Shown here one piece after another: positions 10,687-23,300 of a stretch of 64,000 nt of DNA. The notes under the pieces are model-generated. The model saw only the letters and a list, made by a program, of their open reading frames with translations. It had not been told where the DNA came from and did not search any database. A program made the translations under genes and the position numbers. Each line of letters opens with the position of its first letter. Positions within the stretch are counted from its first letter, which is position 1. Source of the DNA: Aquarana catesbeiana (Eukaryota; Chordata; Amphibia; Anura; Ranidae); assembly GCF_042186555.1 (NCBI RefSeq), contig NC_133336.1:186210599-186274598 (forward strand). Reading direction: 5' to 3'.

Positions 10687-13600
10687 GTAACGTATAATGC
10701 AGATGAGAACCGTTATATGGTGTTTGTTTTCACATCATTGTTTTTATACCATTTTTGGCATGAAACCATCTTGTCCTTGTTTATAAGGTGTTACAATTAT
10801 TCTGTAAATTAGTATAACAAGCAATAATGGTATGAAAAGAGCAGTGAAGCAATCCAGGTCCTGGTAACCGGTGAATTCTGATTGAATGCATTGGGTTAAG
10901 ATTGGCAACCACTTAGAATAACTAAAGGACCACTGTCGTAAAAATACTGTATTCTGAGTACTTGTGGCTGTAAACTGCTCTGCGATACAGGGCTTTCTGA
11001 GCTTGATCCATATTTGATGGCTGGCATGCTGAGCGGGCTGGAAGAGATATTTCTTATGTGTATAAGTGCTAGACATGTGCAATTTGTTTCGGTCTGAATA
11101 CAAATTCGGATAAATAGTTGGTTATGCGGAGATTCCGATGTATGAAATAGTAACGAATAGTAACGAGTTTCATTGAAATCCGTTAAAATTTATTTCAGTT
11201 ATTCGTTTTCTAATGAATTCCAACTTTTCAGAACAACTAGAAATTGGATTGGTTGAAAAACCGAATTAGAATTATGTGTAAGGAATAGCTGGTTGTTAAG
11301 CAGCGGGCCGGGAAGCCGGCCGCCCACCCGCATCCCTAACAACCGATGACTCATCAGCTGTCAGTAGGTTTCGCCGCTAAAGGTTTCACCGTAAAGAAAA
11401 GAATGCTGGCAATACAAAAAATTTTTAAAAAGCCAACATTTTTTAAAGAAACAGTGCGAGGGACCCCCACACATATGCCCTCAACATGGGGGGTGGCTGC
11501 TTTAGTGCAGGGGGGCTCTGCCCCCCTACCCCAAAGCACCTTGTCCCCATGTTGATGGGGACAAGGGCCTCACCCCCACAACCGTGGCCAGTGGTTGTGG
11601 GAGTCTGGGGGCAGGGGGCTTATCGGACTCTGGAAGCCCCCTTTAACAAGGGAGCCCCCAGATCCCAACCCACCCACATGTTAATGAGTATGAGGTACAT
11701 TGTACTCCTACTCATTCAACCAAAAAATTGTCAAAAATAAATAAAAACAGTACACAGGTGTTTGTCAATTCCTCTATTAAAAAAATAAAAAAACAATGTT
11801 CCATGGATGTAGATTGATCGTCTATCACGCCGCCCGCCACAACCGTAAAAAAAAAAATCATCGGATGACACTGTTTGCTTTTTTAAATAAAGGGCTGTTT
11901 TTTTTGTTTTTGACATATTTCTGGTGAATGGGTAGGGGTACAATGTACCCTATTATCATTCACATAGGGGGTGTCAGGATCTGGGGGCCAGGGCTTGCAG
12001 ATTCCGATAATCCCCCTGCCCGCAGACCCTCACAACCACAGCCCAGGATTATCAGGAAGAGGCCCTTGTCCCAATTAACATGGACACAAGGTTCTTTGGG
12101 GTGGGGGGGCAGAGCCCCCCTGTCCCAAAGTCCACCATGTAGAGGGCATGTGGCCTGGTATGATTCAGGAGGGGGGGGGCTCTTGCTCATCCACCCCCTT
12201 TCCTGACCTGCTTGGCTGCATGCTCAGATAAGGATCTGGTATGGATTATGAGGAGGACTCCATGCTGTTTTTTTTTTTAATTTTGGCGTAGGGTTCCCCT
12301 TAAAATCCATACCACACCTGAAGGGCCTGGTATGGACTGGGGGGAATCCACACTGTTTTTTTTAAACATTTTTCAATTGATGGCAATGGTATTGTATTGC
12401 CTGCAATTTAAATGTCATTTCATGCATTTTTTTTTTTTTTTTTAATTTCATTTTTGCTGCAGCATGTTCTATACATGCTATAGATGTGCCACTTTACATG
12501 CAGACTAAGGGGACCCCCAGGCACTATATTTAAAGGAATTTTTCATTTTTATTGTTTTATTTAAAGTGGGAACCTCAATAAAGAAAAAAACGGTGTGGGG
12601 TCCCCCCAGTCCATACCAGGCCTTTCGGGTCTTATATGGATTTTAAGGCGAACCCACAACGGTGTGGGGTCCCCCTTGAATCCATAACAGTTCCTTATCC
12701 TAGCACACACCCCAGCAGGTCAGGAAAGGGGGGGCATACTAAACCATACTAGGCCACATACCCTCAACAAGGGGGTGTGCTTTGGGCCGGGGAAGGGCCC
12801 AAAGGACCTCTTCCCGACAAGGGCCTCTTCCCGACAACCCTGCACTGTGGTTGTGGGGGTCTGCAGGCAGGGGGCTTAGAGATCCTGACCTCCCCCTAGG
12901 TGAATGAGTATGGGGTACATTGTACCCCTACCCATTCACCCAAAAAAGTGTAAAAAATTAAGAAAAACAGTACACGGTTTTTGACAAGTCCTTTACTTAA
13001 AAAAACAATGTCCCCCGATGTAGATCCATCGTCAATCATGACACCCACCACACAACCTTCTGCCCATAAAGGCTGGCCACCTACTGCAGGCTCCTCTGTT
13101 TGACAGTTCTTATATAGATAAGGGGCAGAGCCACCCAGCGATGTCACCTAGTGGCAACACCCCCTTGTGACAACTTCGACCCAGCATGCACTGGTCAGTG
13201 ATGTTACAAGGGGGCAGGGCCACCAGGCGATGTCACCAGGTGGCCCCGCCTCTTACCCATTTAAGAACTGTTAAACAGCGGAGCCTGCAGTAGGTGGCCA
13301 GCCTTAATTTTTTATTTTCGGGCGTGGCAGGCAGTGTGATTGACAATGGATCTACATCGGGGGGACATTGTTTCTTTTTTCTTTTAAAAGAAATTGTCAA
13401 AAACCTGTGCACTGTTTTTATTTATTTTTGACGCTTTTTTGGTGAATGAGTAGGGGTACAATGTACACCCTACTCATTCACATAGGGCGGGTCGGGATCT
13501 GGGGGCCCCCTTGTTAAAGGGGGCTTCCAGATTCTGATAAGCCCCCTGCCCGCAGACCCCCACAACCACCGGCCAATTCTAGCACTAGATCCCCTTTGTA

Positions 13601-16600
13601 CATCTAAGTGGTAACCTGTAAAAGCTTTTAAAGCATTGCCTATGGATAGTAAAATGTTTGTCTTTTGTCACCGTTGTGCGGGCGTGCGCAATTTTAAAGC
13701 TTGACATGTTTGGTATCTATTTACTCAGCATGAAATCATCTTTTATACTTTTCAAATAAATTGGGTTATGTATTGCATTTTTTTGCATTAAAATGTAAAA
13801 ACGTGTATTTTTTTTCCCCAATGATACCAATAATATGCACAAATACCGTGTGACAATAAAAATTGCAAAATCCACCAATTTATTCTCTAGGGCCTCTGCT
13901 TTAAAAAAATATATAATGTTTTAGGGTTCTAACGAATTTAGCAAAAAAAAAATATTTTTAACATATAAACAAAAAGTGCCAGAAAATGCCAGGTTTTTAA
14001 GTGGTTAAAGGGGTTGTAAAGTCTCAAGGTTTTTCACCTTAATGGATTCTATCCATTAGGGTGAAAAATCTTCTGTGCTGCATCTGCCCCCAGAGCCCCC
14101 CCCCCCCCCTTTTTCTTACCTGAACTTGTTCGTTCCAGCGTCGAGCACGAGCCCAGCAGCTCCAGCCGCTGTCTCTGTCCTCATTGGATAGATTGATAGC
14201 AGCAGGAGCCATTGGCTCCCGCTGCTGTCAATCGAATGCTCTCTCCGTGGGGGCACCCGATGAAGAGGAGGAGCCAGGAGATATATTATGTGTATCCTGG
14301 ATTTTGTGATGATGATATCCATTTCCTGACATCATAGATGGAAGAGATGAGAAGACGGATGATCTGGGAAGAAACTCTGAAATTTGTCACCATCCACAAT
14401 CTGGAGTACAGCCTGGGCCTTCACACCTATGAGGTTGGAATGAACCATCTGGCAGACATGGTAAGAATGTGTCTCCAAATTTGTGCAGTAATTTGAAACT
14501 AAAATAGAATGAAATTAAATAACACCTTTCTATTTTCATTACATACTTTATTTTACACCAATGCAGGCAGATCATGACTAATGGGAGGGCCCAGCAGGGT
14601 GCTGTACATAGATTTCTGAAAACATCACAGCACCTCAAGAGCCTTCGGCCCTGATGTCAGCAGTGGGAGGAGTTATGCAAATATCCAAATTTCTTATTGG
14701 CTGGATGTCAGTCTGGGGGAGTGAACGTTCTTAGGCTGGCTGCATTTGCATGCAGACCACCCTAGGTAACGCCTACATGTGAAGCTAAAACTCAATGATT
14801 GAAAAAAAACTGAAATCCAGTGAATGAAAGGGGCGGGCCTCAAGGACAGTCCTTGTATCACTTGTATAACTGAAAACATTCATTTCAGAGATGTTGTTTT
14901 TATTCTTATTTTTTCATTCCAGACACCCGAGGAAGTGGGGGGCAAAATCACAGGCTTTAAGGCTCCTGACATCCTAGAGCCAGATTACACAAGTGGATTA
15001 GATGAGTTGGATGTTAACGTTCCAGATTCAATTGACTGGAGAACTAAAGACTGTGTCACAAGAGTGAAGAACCAGGTATGTCACATTTACAGAAGTTTTC
15101 CACTTCAGACTAGAGCTGTACCCACTTCCTAATCCCAGGTGGGGTACGGTAAGGTCCTAGTCATTTGTACTTCTTCTAAGAATACACTGTTATATATTAC
15201 TTTGGAAGATATATGTGAAAGATGAGTATCACACCAAAGGTTCAGGAGTCCAAGACTGCTTATTTCATTATAGAAGTCCAAAAATAAGAAGCCAACACGT
15301 TTGTAGGGCTATTAGATGCCCTTTCATCAGGGCCTTTTAGGCCGCTTTGTGTTAGAGAAGTGTTTCTCAATGTTTTAACCATGGAGGATCCCTTGGCAAA
15401 AAGTCTAAGATCTCAGGGGAACCCCTGAAAACAAAAATTCAGATCTACAGCTCACGGGACATTGGATCTGATCAGCGAGCTGTAGATATAACCACAATCA
15501 TTGTACAAATAGATTTAAACAATAGAATAAATATTAGAACTCACCTGACACCAACATTATAGTGTGAACAGGGCACATAGAAATCAATAGTTTTCTTTAT
15601 GCCCTTGCAGAGACTTACGTTAGAACAAGCCCAAAATATTCTAAGCAAGTCAATATTGCACATCAGTTTTTGCATAGCTCCCAACTGTCCCTGATTTCGA
15701 GGGACTGTCCCTCTGTCCCTCTTTCCTCCTCATTTCTCCCTCATTTTGGTCTGATCCATATAGTTGTATATCAAATGCACTATTTATCTTTCAAAAACAA
15801 GTACACACTGTCAGCACACATTGGGAACACTGGAAACAACATTGGACAGATATACATTCGCCACAATGTTGAATCGCAGTGGAACCCCTGGGGACTTCTC
15901 AGGGTCTGCGGAACCCCGGTTGAGAAACACTGTGTTAGAGAGTCGTTGTGCTCTACAGCAGGGGTCCCCAACCCCTGGGCTGTAGACTGGTGCCAGTCCA
16001 CGGCCTATTGATGACTGGGCTGCAGAGCGAGAGGTGAGCGGCGACTGTGTCCGCACTCCTTTAACACAGACCACAGCCACCGCTCACCACCTGCTGTGTG
16101 GCCATGACCATATGTCCTCTCCCCGCTACTCCTCTCCCGGCTACTCCACCTGGCAGATGATGTCATCCTATCAGCAGGGCAGGGGGAGGGAGGAGCTGCA
16201 GATCAGAATGGAGAGCTCCTCCCGCCCCCTTCCCTGCTGATAGAATAACATTGTTGGGTGGGTGGGGGAGCCAGGAGAGGACACACGGACTGAGCATAGC
16301 TTCTACCTTGCCAAAGGTAGGAGTCCTGTGCAGGGGATGCAAAGATTAGAATGGGGAATGAGGAAAAGGGGGGAGGGGCAGACCACTGGTGCACTGTGAT
16401 GGAGAGACTGTGATTACTAGGGCCACTGTAATATAAAGGGGACTGCACTGTAAAGGGGCACTGTAATCATTACAGTGCAGTCCCCTTTGTATTAGGGTGA
16501 CCAGACGTCCCCGATTTCCGGGGACAGTCCCCGGATTGAGCCCACTTTCGCAGGAAACCGTCTGTCCCCGGATTTGTCCCCGGATTGGAGGGGCGGCGGG

Positions 16601-19600
16601 GGGCCACAAGGGACCCGACATCTCTCCCTGCATCTCTGCCTGTCAGTTCACTGTGCAGTGGGGGGAGGCGGTGATCGGCAGCTCTATGGTGTCCGAGGGC
16701 GGCGGGATGTCCCTGGGACTTGTAGTTCTCTTCCTGAGTCTGTACAATAGAGAGGGGAGGGGCCTCTGACCCGGGCATCAACTTTGATTGGTGAGCGACC
16801 ATGGGGTAAAGGGGGGGTAGAGGGGGGTACAGAGATGTGCTTTTTTTGAGATTGGAGGTGGAGTGTGTACAGAGATGTGCTGGGGGTTGGAGGTGGAGTG
16901 GGTACAGAGATGTGCTGGGGATCTGAGGTGGATTGGGAGTACAGAGATGTGTTGGGGGTGGAGGGGGGTACAGAGATGTGCTGGGGGTGGAGGTGGAGGG
17001 GGGGTACAGATATGTGCTGGAGGTTGGAGGTGGAGGCTGCATTCCTGAGCACAGGTGAGGCTGCATTCCTGGGCACAGGTGAGGCTGCATTCCTGGGCGC
17101 AGGTGATGCTGCATTGCTGGGCACTGGTGAGGCTGCATTCCTGGACACAGGTGAAGCTACATTCCTAGGCACTGGTTAGGCTGCATTCCTGGGCACGGGT
17201 GAGGCTGCATTCCTGGGCGCAGGTGATGATGCATTGCTGGGCACTGGTGAGGCTGCATTCCTGGGCACAGGTGAAGCTGCATTCCTGCATTCCTAGTCCC
17301 CGGATTGAGCCCACTTTCGCAGGAAACCGTCTGTCCCCGGATTTGTCCCCAGATTGGAGGGGCGGCGGGGGGCCACAAGGGACTCGGCATCTCTCCCTGC
17401 ATCTCTGCCTGTCAGTTCACTGTGCAGTGGGGGGAGGCGGTGATCGGCAGCTCTATGGTGTCCGAGGGCGGCAGGATGTCCCTGGGGCTTGTAGTTCTCT
17501 TCCTGAGTCTGTACAATAGAGAGGGGAGGGGCCTCTGACCCGGGCTTCAACTTTGATTGGTGAGCGACCATGGGGTAAAGGGGGGGTAGAGGGGGGTACA
17601 GAGATGTGCTTTTTTTGAGATTGGAGGTGGAGTGTGTACAGAGATGTGCTGGGGGTTGGAGGTGGAGTGGGTACAGAGATGTGCTGGGGATCTGAGGTGG
17701 ATTGGGAGTACAGAGATGTGTTGGAGGTGGAGGGGGGTACAGAGATGTGCTGGGGGTGGAGGTGGAGGGGGGTACAGATATGTGCTGGAGGTTGGAGGTG
17801 GAGGCTGCATTCCTGAGCACAGGTGAGGCTGCATTCCTGGGCACAGGTGAGGCTGCATTCCTGGGCGCAGGTAATGCTGCATTGCTGGGCACTGGTGAGG
17901 CTGCATTCCTGGGCACAGGTGAAGCTACATTCCTAGGCACTGGTTAGGCTGCATTCCTGGGCACGGGTAAGGCTGCATTCCTGGGCGCAGGTGATGCTGC
18001 ATTGCTGGGCACTGGTGAGGCTGCATTCCTGGGCACAGGTGAAGCTGCATTCCTAGGCACTGGTGAGGCTGCATTTCTGGGCACAGGTTAGGCTGCATTC
18101 CTGGGCACTGGTGAGGCTGCATTCCTGGGCACTGGTGAGGCAGCATTGCTGGGCACTGGTGAGGCAGCATTGCTGGGCACTGGCGAGGCTGCATTGCTGG
18201 GCACTGGTCAGGCTGCATAACATTTGGCAGCCATATCTCAAAAAATTCTAAGCAGTATCTTTTTTTTAAATCTTTATTTATGGACAAAATGTTAGAAATA
18301 ATGTATATATGATACAATCATTCCATAAACACATAGCACATACACTGCATATATCATTTGAGGAAAATATGCTTATAAAATAGTTTACCATTTGCCAATA
18401 AAAAAATGTCCCCGGATTTCATTTTAAAAATCTGGTCACTTTACTTTATATCACAGTGCCCCCTTTACAGAGTAGTCCCTGTTACATTAGCTGCTTGCCG
18501 ACCGCCCACCGTCGATTGACAGCGGCATAATGGCACTCCTGCGTGAATCACCATAGCTGCTACAGCGGGCGCTTTAAGGAGTATAGGGCGCGCACGCCTG
18601 ACGTAGGAGCCATTACTACCCGCAATTGCTCCGGAGAAGAACAGAACGGACATCTGTCAATGTAAACAGATAGATCTCCATTCTATCAGTGGTGAGGAGA
18701 ACAATCTGTTGTTCCTAATGCTTAGGAACAACAATCGCTCTCCTCCCCCAGTCAGTCCCATCCCCCCACAGTTAGAATCACTCCCTAGGACACACTTAAC
18801 CCCTTGATCACTCCCTAGTGTTAACCCCTTCCCTGCCAATGACATTTATACAGTAATCAATGGCTATTTATAGCACTGATCGTTGTATAAATGTCAATGG
18901 TCCCAAAATAATGTAAAAAGTGTCCGATCTGTCCGCCGCAATGTCGCAGTCCTGATAAAAATTGCAGATCGCCGCCATTACTAGTAAAAAAAAAAATTTT
19001 GGAAAAAAATTACATAAATCCTGGGCTTTTTTTCTGGGGAAACTTGGTGGAACTTAGTTCCACCACCTCTGGCTCAGACCCTTTGGTGCCTGCTCACCAG
19101 TCTGGTTTCTGTGTTTACAAGTGACAGCTCTGCACTCTGTGTGTAACCCCCATGAACTCTGACCCTTCTACTGTTTGTGAAATATGACCACACCCACTAT
19201 TTGATGTGATTTGGAGGGTGTGTGTGGGGGGAGGGGTTTTGGGGGGTCATGGTTGAGTTCCAGCACCTATTGTTATAGAAAAAAAGCCCTGCATAAATCT
19301 ATCCCCTATTTTGTAGACACTATAACTTTTGCGCAAGCCAATCAATATACGTTTATTGCATTTTGTAGAAGAATACATATTGGCCTAAACTGAGGAAGAA
19401 ATTAGTTTTTTTATATATTTTTTGGGGATATTTATTATAGCAAAAAGTAAAAAATATTGCTTTTTTTCAAAGTTGTCGCTCTTTTTTTGTTTATAGCCCA
19501 AAAAACAAAAACCTCAGAGGTGATCAAATACCACCAAAAGAAAGCTCTATTTGTGGGTAAAAAAGGACGTCAATTTTGTTTGGGTACAACATTACACAAC

Positions 19601-20249
19601 CGCGCAATTGTCAGTTAAAGCGACGCAGTGCCGTATTGCAAAAAATGGCCTGGTCAGGAAGAGGGTAAATTTTTCCTGGGCTGAAGTGGTTAATGTAAAG
19701 AGGAACTGTGATGTAAAGGGGACTGCACTGTAAAGGGGCACTATAATGTAAAAGGGGAACTGTGATGTGAAGGGGAACTGAGGACACTGAAATAAAGGGG
19801 TAGATGTGCTGTAAAGGGGGATTGCGGTGTGCAGGACAGACTTCGTGAATAAAATATCCCCTGATCCGTCCAACAAACCCCCCCCCCCCCCATGGTCACT
19901 GGTGCCAACATAGGCGTGCGCACAGGGTGCCCTAATCCCCCTGTGCTGGGCGAATTCCCCCTGCTGCTTGGCTGCAGAGAAAGGGACTGGGGAATCTATG
20001 TCTTCAATCCCTTTCCTTGTCTCAAAGTGAGATATCAGGGGTCTGTTTAGACCCCTGATATCTCACCAAAGTCCCCCAATGGGGCTCCTTAAAAAAAATT
20101 TGTAAAAACAATATTGTGAAAAAATATTGTAAGAAATAATAAAACTGTAAAAAAAGTAATAATAAAATATAAAAAATAAACTACTGACACCGTGCCCTGC
20201 TCTACTGATACAAACATCTGCCCTACTGACATTGTTCATTGCTCTACTG

Positions 20250-20301
<52 letters not shown>

Positions 20302-23300
20302 CATACAAACACACACGCATGTGCTTTGGGGTGCACACCCTAATGTAATAGGCTGCGCACACCTATGGGTGCCAAGAAGGTTGGGGACCACTGCTCTACA
20401 GTATGGATTTGTCTTTCTTCACACTGTGAAATAAACCAATTTTAGTTCCAGTGCCTCCCACCTGCACCTTTTCAAATTGTGTATATTTCTTAGACATGCT
20501 AACAACTAATGTCACATTATAACTGAATAGGCAAGAGATTAATAGCCACACTCCAGCAATTCTGTCTGATAGAAGGCTTTCAGAAAGAGAATGTTCATGA
20601 ATTGATAAAACATACACCTGTTGGTGTGATGGTACAACTGCATTGGCAGACACCACTGGGCAGATTGGTCCAGTGGCAGTGGTGGCTGGTGGTAATTTTT
20701 TTTTGGGGGGGGGGTGACAAACAGTGCACCCACCGGTGCCTTTCTGGGCTCTCCTGTGCGATCAGGGAGCCCCTTAGAAAAAGATCTGGTGGTGCCGCTA
20801 GGTTATCATATAGCTGGCCGAGGACCAGAAGGTCCCTGGCAATCCCTATAGTCTAGGACAGGGCTCAGAATTTGAAGTCCTGAGCTACTAGCCAGGCCTT
20901 AAGAGTTACTCGCCCCCAGTTGCCCCACCCAACCCCTATCCTGTCCCACCCCTATTTTCGCCCCTAAACACGCCCTCATAAATTATCTCATGAAATGACA
21001 CTGTTAAATGTTTCATGCAGAATTAAGTTACAGAAATAAATATTAACAACAACAAAAAGGATAAAATATGATTGGCTACTATAGGCATTGTACACATCAT
21101 TACTGCCTTGTTACCCCTTAACCACTTCGACCTCGGAAGGATTTACCCCCTTCCTGACCAGGCTATTTTTTGCGATACGGCACTGCGTGGCTTTAACTGA
21201 TAATTGCGCGGTCGTGCCACGTTGTACCCAAACAAAATGTATGTCCTTTTTTCCCCACAAATAGAGCTTTCTTTTGGTGGTATTTGATCATCTCTGCTGT
21301 TTTTAGTTTTTGTGCTATAAACAAAAAAAGAGCAACAATTTTGAAAAAAACACAATATTTTGTACTTTTTGCAATAATAAATATCCAAAAAAAAAATAAA
21401 ATAAAATAATTTCTTCATCAGCTTAGGCCGATATGTATTCTTCTACATATTTTTGGTCAAAAAAATCACAATAAGCGTATATTGATTGATTTGCGCAAAA
21501 GTTATAGCGTCTACAAAATAGGGGATAGATCTATGTCATTTTTATTATTACTATTTTTTTTACTAGTACTGGCGGTGATCTGAGATTTTTAGCGGGACTG
21601 TGACATTGCGGCGGACAGATCAGACACTTTTGACACTTTTTTGGGACCATTGACATTTATACAGCGATCAGAGCTAAAAATAGCCACTGATTACTGTATA
21701 AATGTCACTGGCAGGGAAGGGGTTAACCCAAGTGGGCGATCAAGGGGTTAAATGTGTTCCCTCACTGTGTGTTCTAACTGTGGGGGATGGGAGTGACTAG
21801 AGAAGGAGACAGATCGTTGTTCCTATGTAGGAACACACAATCTGTTTCCTCTCCCCTAACAGAACCGGGATTTGTGTGTTTACACACACACATCCCCGTT
21901 CTCGTTCTGTCACGAGCAATCGTGGGTGAGCGGCTGAAATCGCGCCTGCCGGGCACGCGCATCAATAGCATCTTAAAGAGCCAACGTGTACCTATGGCGA
22001 TTTGCACAGCCGTGCCAACCTGCCACAGTATAACTGCGGTGGCTGGTGGGCTAGTGGTTAAAAACCACCCACTGCGTAAATACTGCGGAAGGGCGGCTCT
22101 ATTGTGCGAAACAAGCTACTAGTGCGTTGTTACGTGTAATAGATACTGTGGGCATGCTGGGTGAGCGCACGCACGGTATCGCTCTACAGAAAGGCTGAAA
22201 GGGGATCTGCCTATGTAAACAAAGCAGATCCCCGTTCTGACAGGGGATAACACTGAGATCATCTGTTCCTAGTAATCAGGAACAGCAATCTGTGTTGTCC
22301 CAGTGAGCCTATCCCCCACACCGTTAGAACACACACTGAGGGAACACAGTTAACCCTTTGATCGCCCCTAGTGTTAAACCCTTCTCTGCCAGTGTCATTT
22401 ATACAGTGATCAGTGCATTTTTTTAACACTGATCACTGTATTGGTGTCACTGGCCCCCAAAAAAGTGTCACTTAGGGTCAGATTTGTGCGCCGCAATGTC
22501 GCAGTCCCGCTAAAAATCGCAGATCACAGCCATTACCAGTAAAAACAATTAAAAAAATTAAAAGTCCCTAAATCTTTCCCCTATTTTGTAGACACTATAA
22601 CTTTTGCGCAAACCAATCAATATACAGTCAGGTCCATAAATATTGGGACATTGACACAATTCTAATCTTTGTGGCTCTATACACCGCCACAATGGATTTG
22701 AAATGAAACAAACAAGATGTGCTTTAACTGCAGACTTTCAGCTTTAATGTGAGGGTATTTACATCCAAATCAGGTGAACGGTGTAGGAATTACAACAGTT
22801 TGTATATGTGCCTTCCACTTTTTAAGGGACCAAAAGTAATGGGACAATTGGCTGCTCAGCTGTTCCATGGCCAGGTGTGTGTTATTCCCTCACTATCCCA
22901 TTTACAAGGAGCAGATAAAAGGTCCAGAGTTCATTTCAAGTGTGCTATTTGCATTTGGAATCTGTTGCTGTCAACTCTCAATATGAGATCCAAAGAGCTG
23001 TCATTATCAGTGAAGCAAGCCATCATTAGGCTGGAAAAACAAAAAAAAAACATCAGAGAGATAGCAAAAACATTAGGTGTGGCCAAATCAACTGTTTGGA
23101 ACATCCTTAAAAAGAAAGAACGCACCGGTGAGCTCAGCAACACCAAAAGACCCCCAAGACCATGGAAAACAACTGTGGTGGATGACCGAAGAATTCTTTC
23201 TCTGGTGAAGAAAACACCCTTCACAACAGTTGGCCAGATCAAGAACACTCTCCAGGAGGTAGATGTATGTGTGTCAAAGTCAACAATCAAGAGAATACTT

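Larger units (their letters stand above)
16494..18443. mobile_element. Terminal-inverted-repeat element containing a tandem duplication
   Basis: The left end GGGTGACCAGACGTCCCCG and right end ccccggattt...tctggtcac are inverted relatives sharing GTGACCAGA. It sits in the hAT element's repeat tract. The interior is almost entirely the 769-bp duplication and its minisatellite. The superfamily and target duplication could not be settled. Confidence 0.55.
15959..20393. mobile_element. hAT-type element, 4.4 kb, host of several nested insertions
   Basis: The left end is CAGGGGTCCCCAACC and the right end GGTTGGGGACCACTG, inverted copies, with the 8-bp duplication CTCTACAG at 15951-15958 and 20394-20401. 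Its own sequence includes a short repeat around 'aaggggactgcactgtaa' (16420-16490 and again 19697-19800), now split by insertions. Removing the nested elements at 16494-18443 and 18487-19693 leaves about 1.3 kb with no transposase. A hAT transposase acting in trans would have moved it. Confidence 0.85.

Noticed and set aside
16470..17940. ORFs of 222 and 215 codons on the minus strand, with repeated MQPHQCPAMQ-type peptides
   Set aside because: They lie in the duplicated segment and its 24-bp minisatellite; the duplication simply gives the same false ORF twice.
22749..22982. A 5' extension of the Tc1 transposase to 423 residues
   Set aside because: The extra 78 codons lie in the terminal inverted repeat: the same peptide start appears at the other end on the minus strand (24149). 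Family proteins begin near the ATG at 22983.
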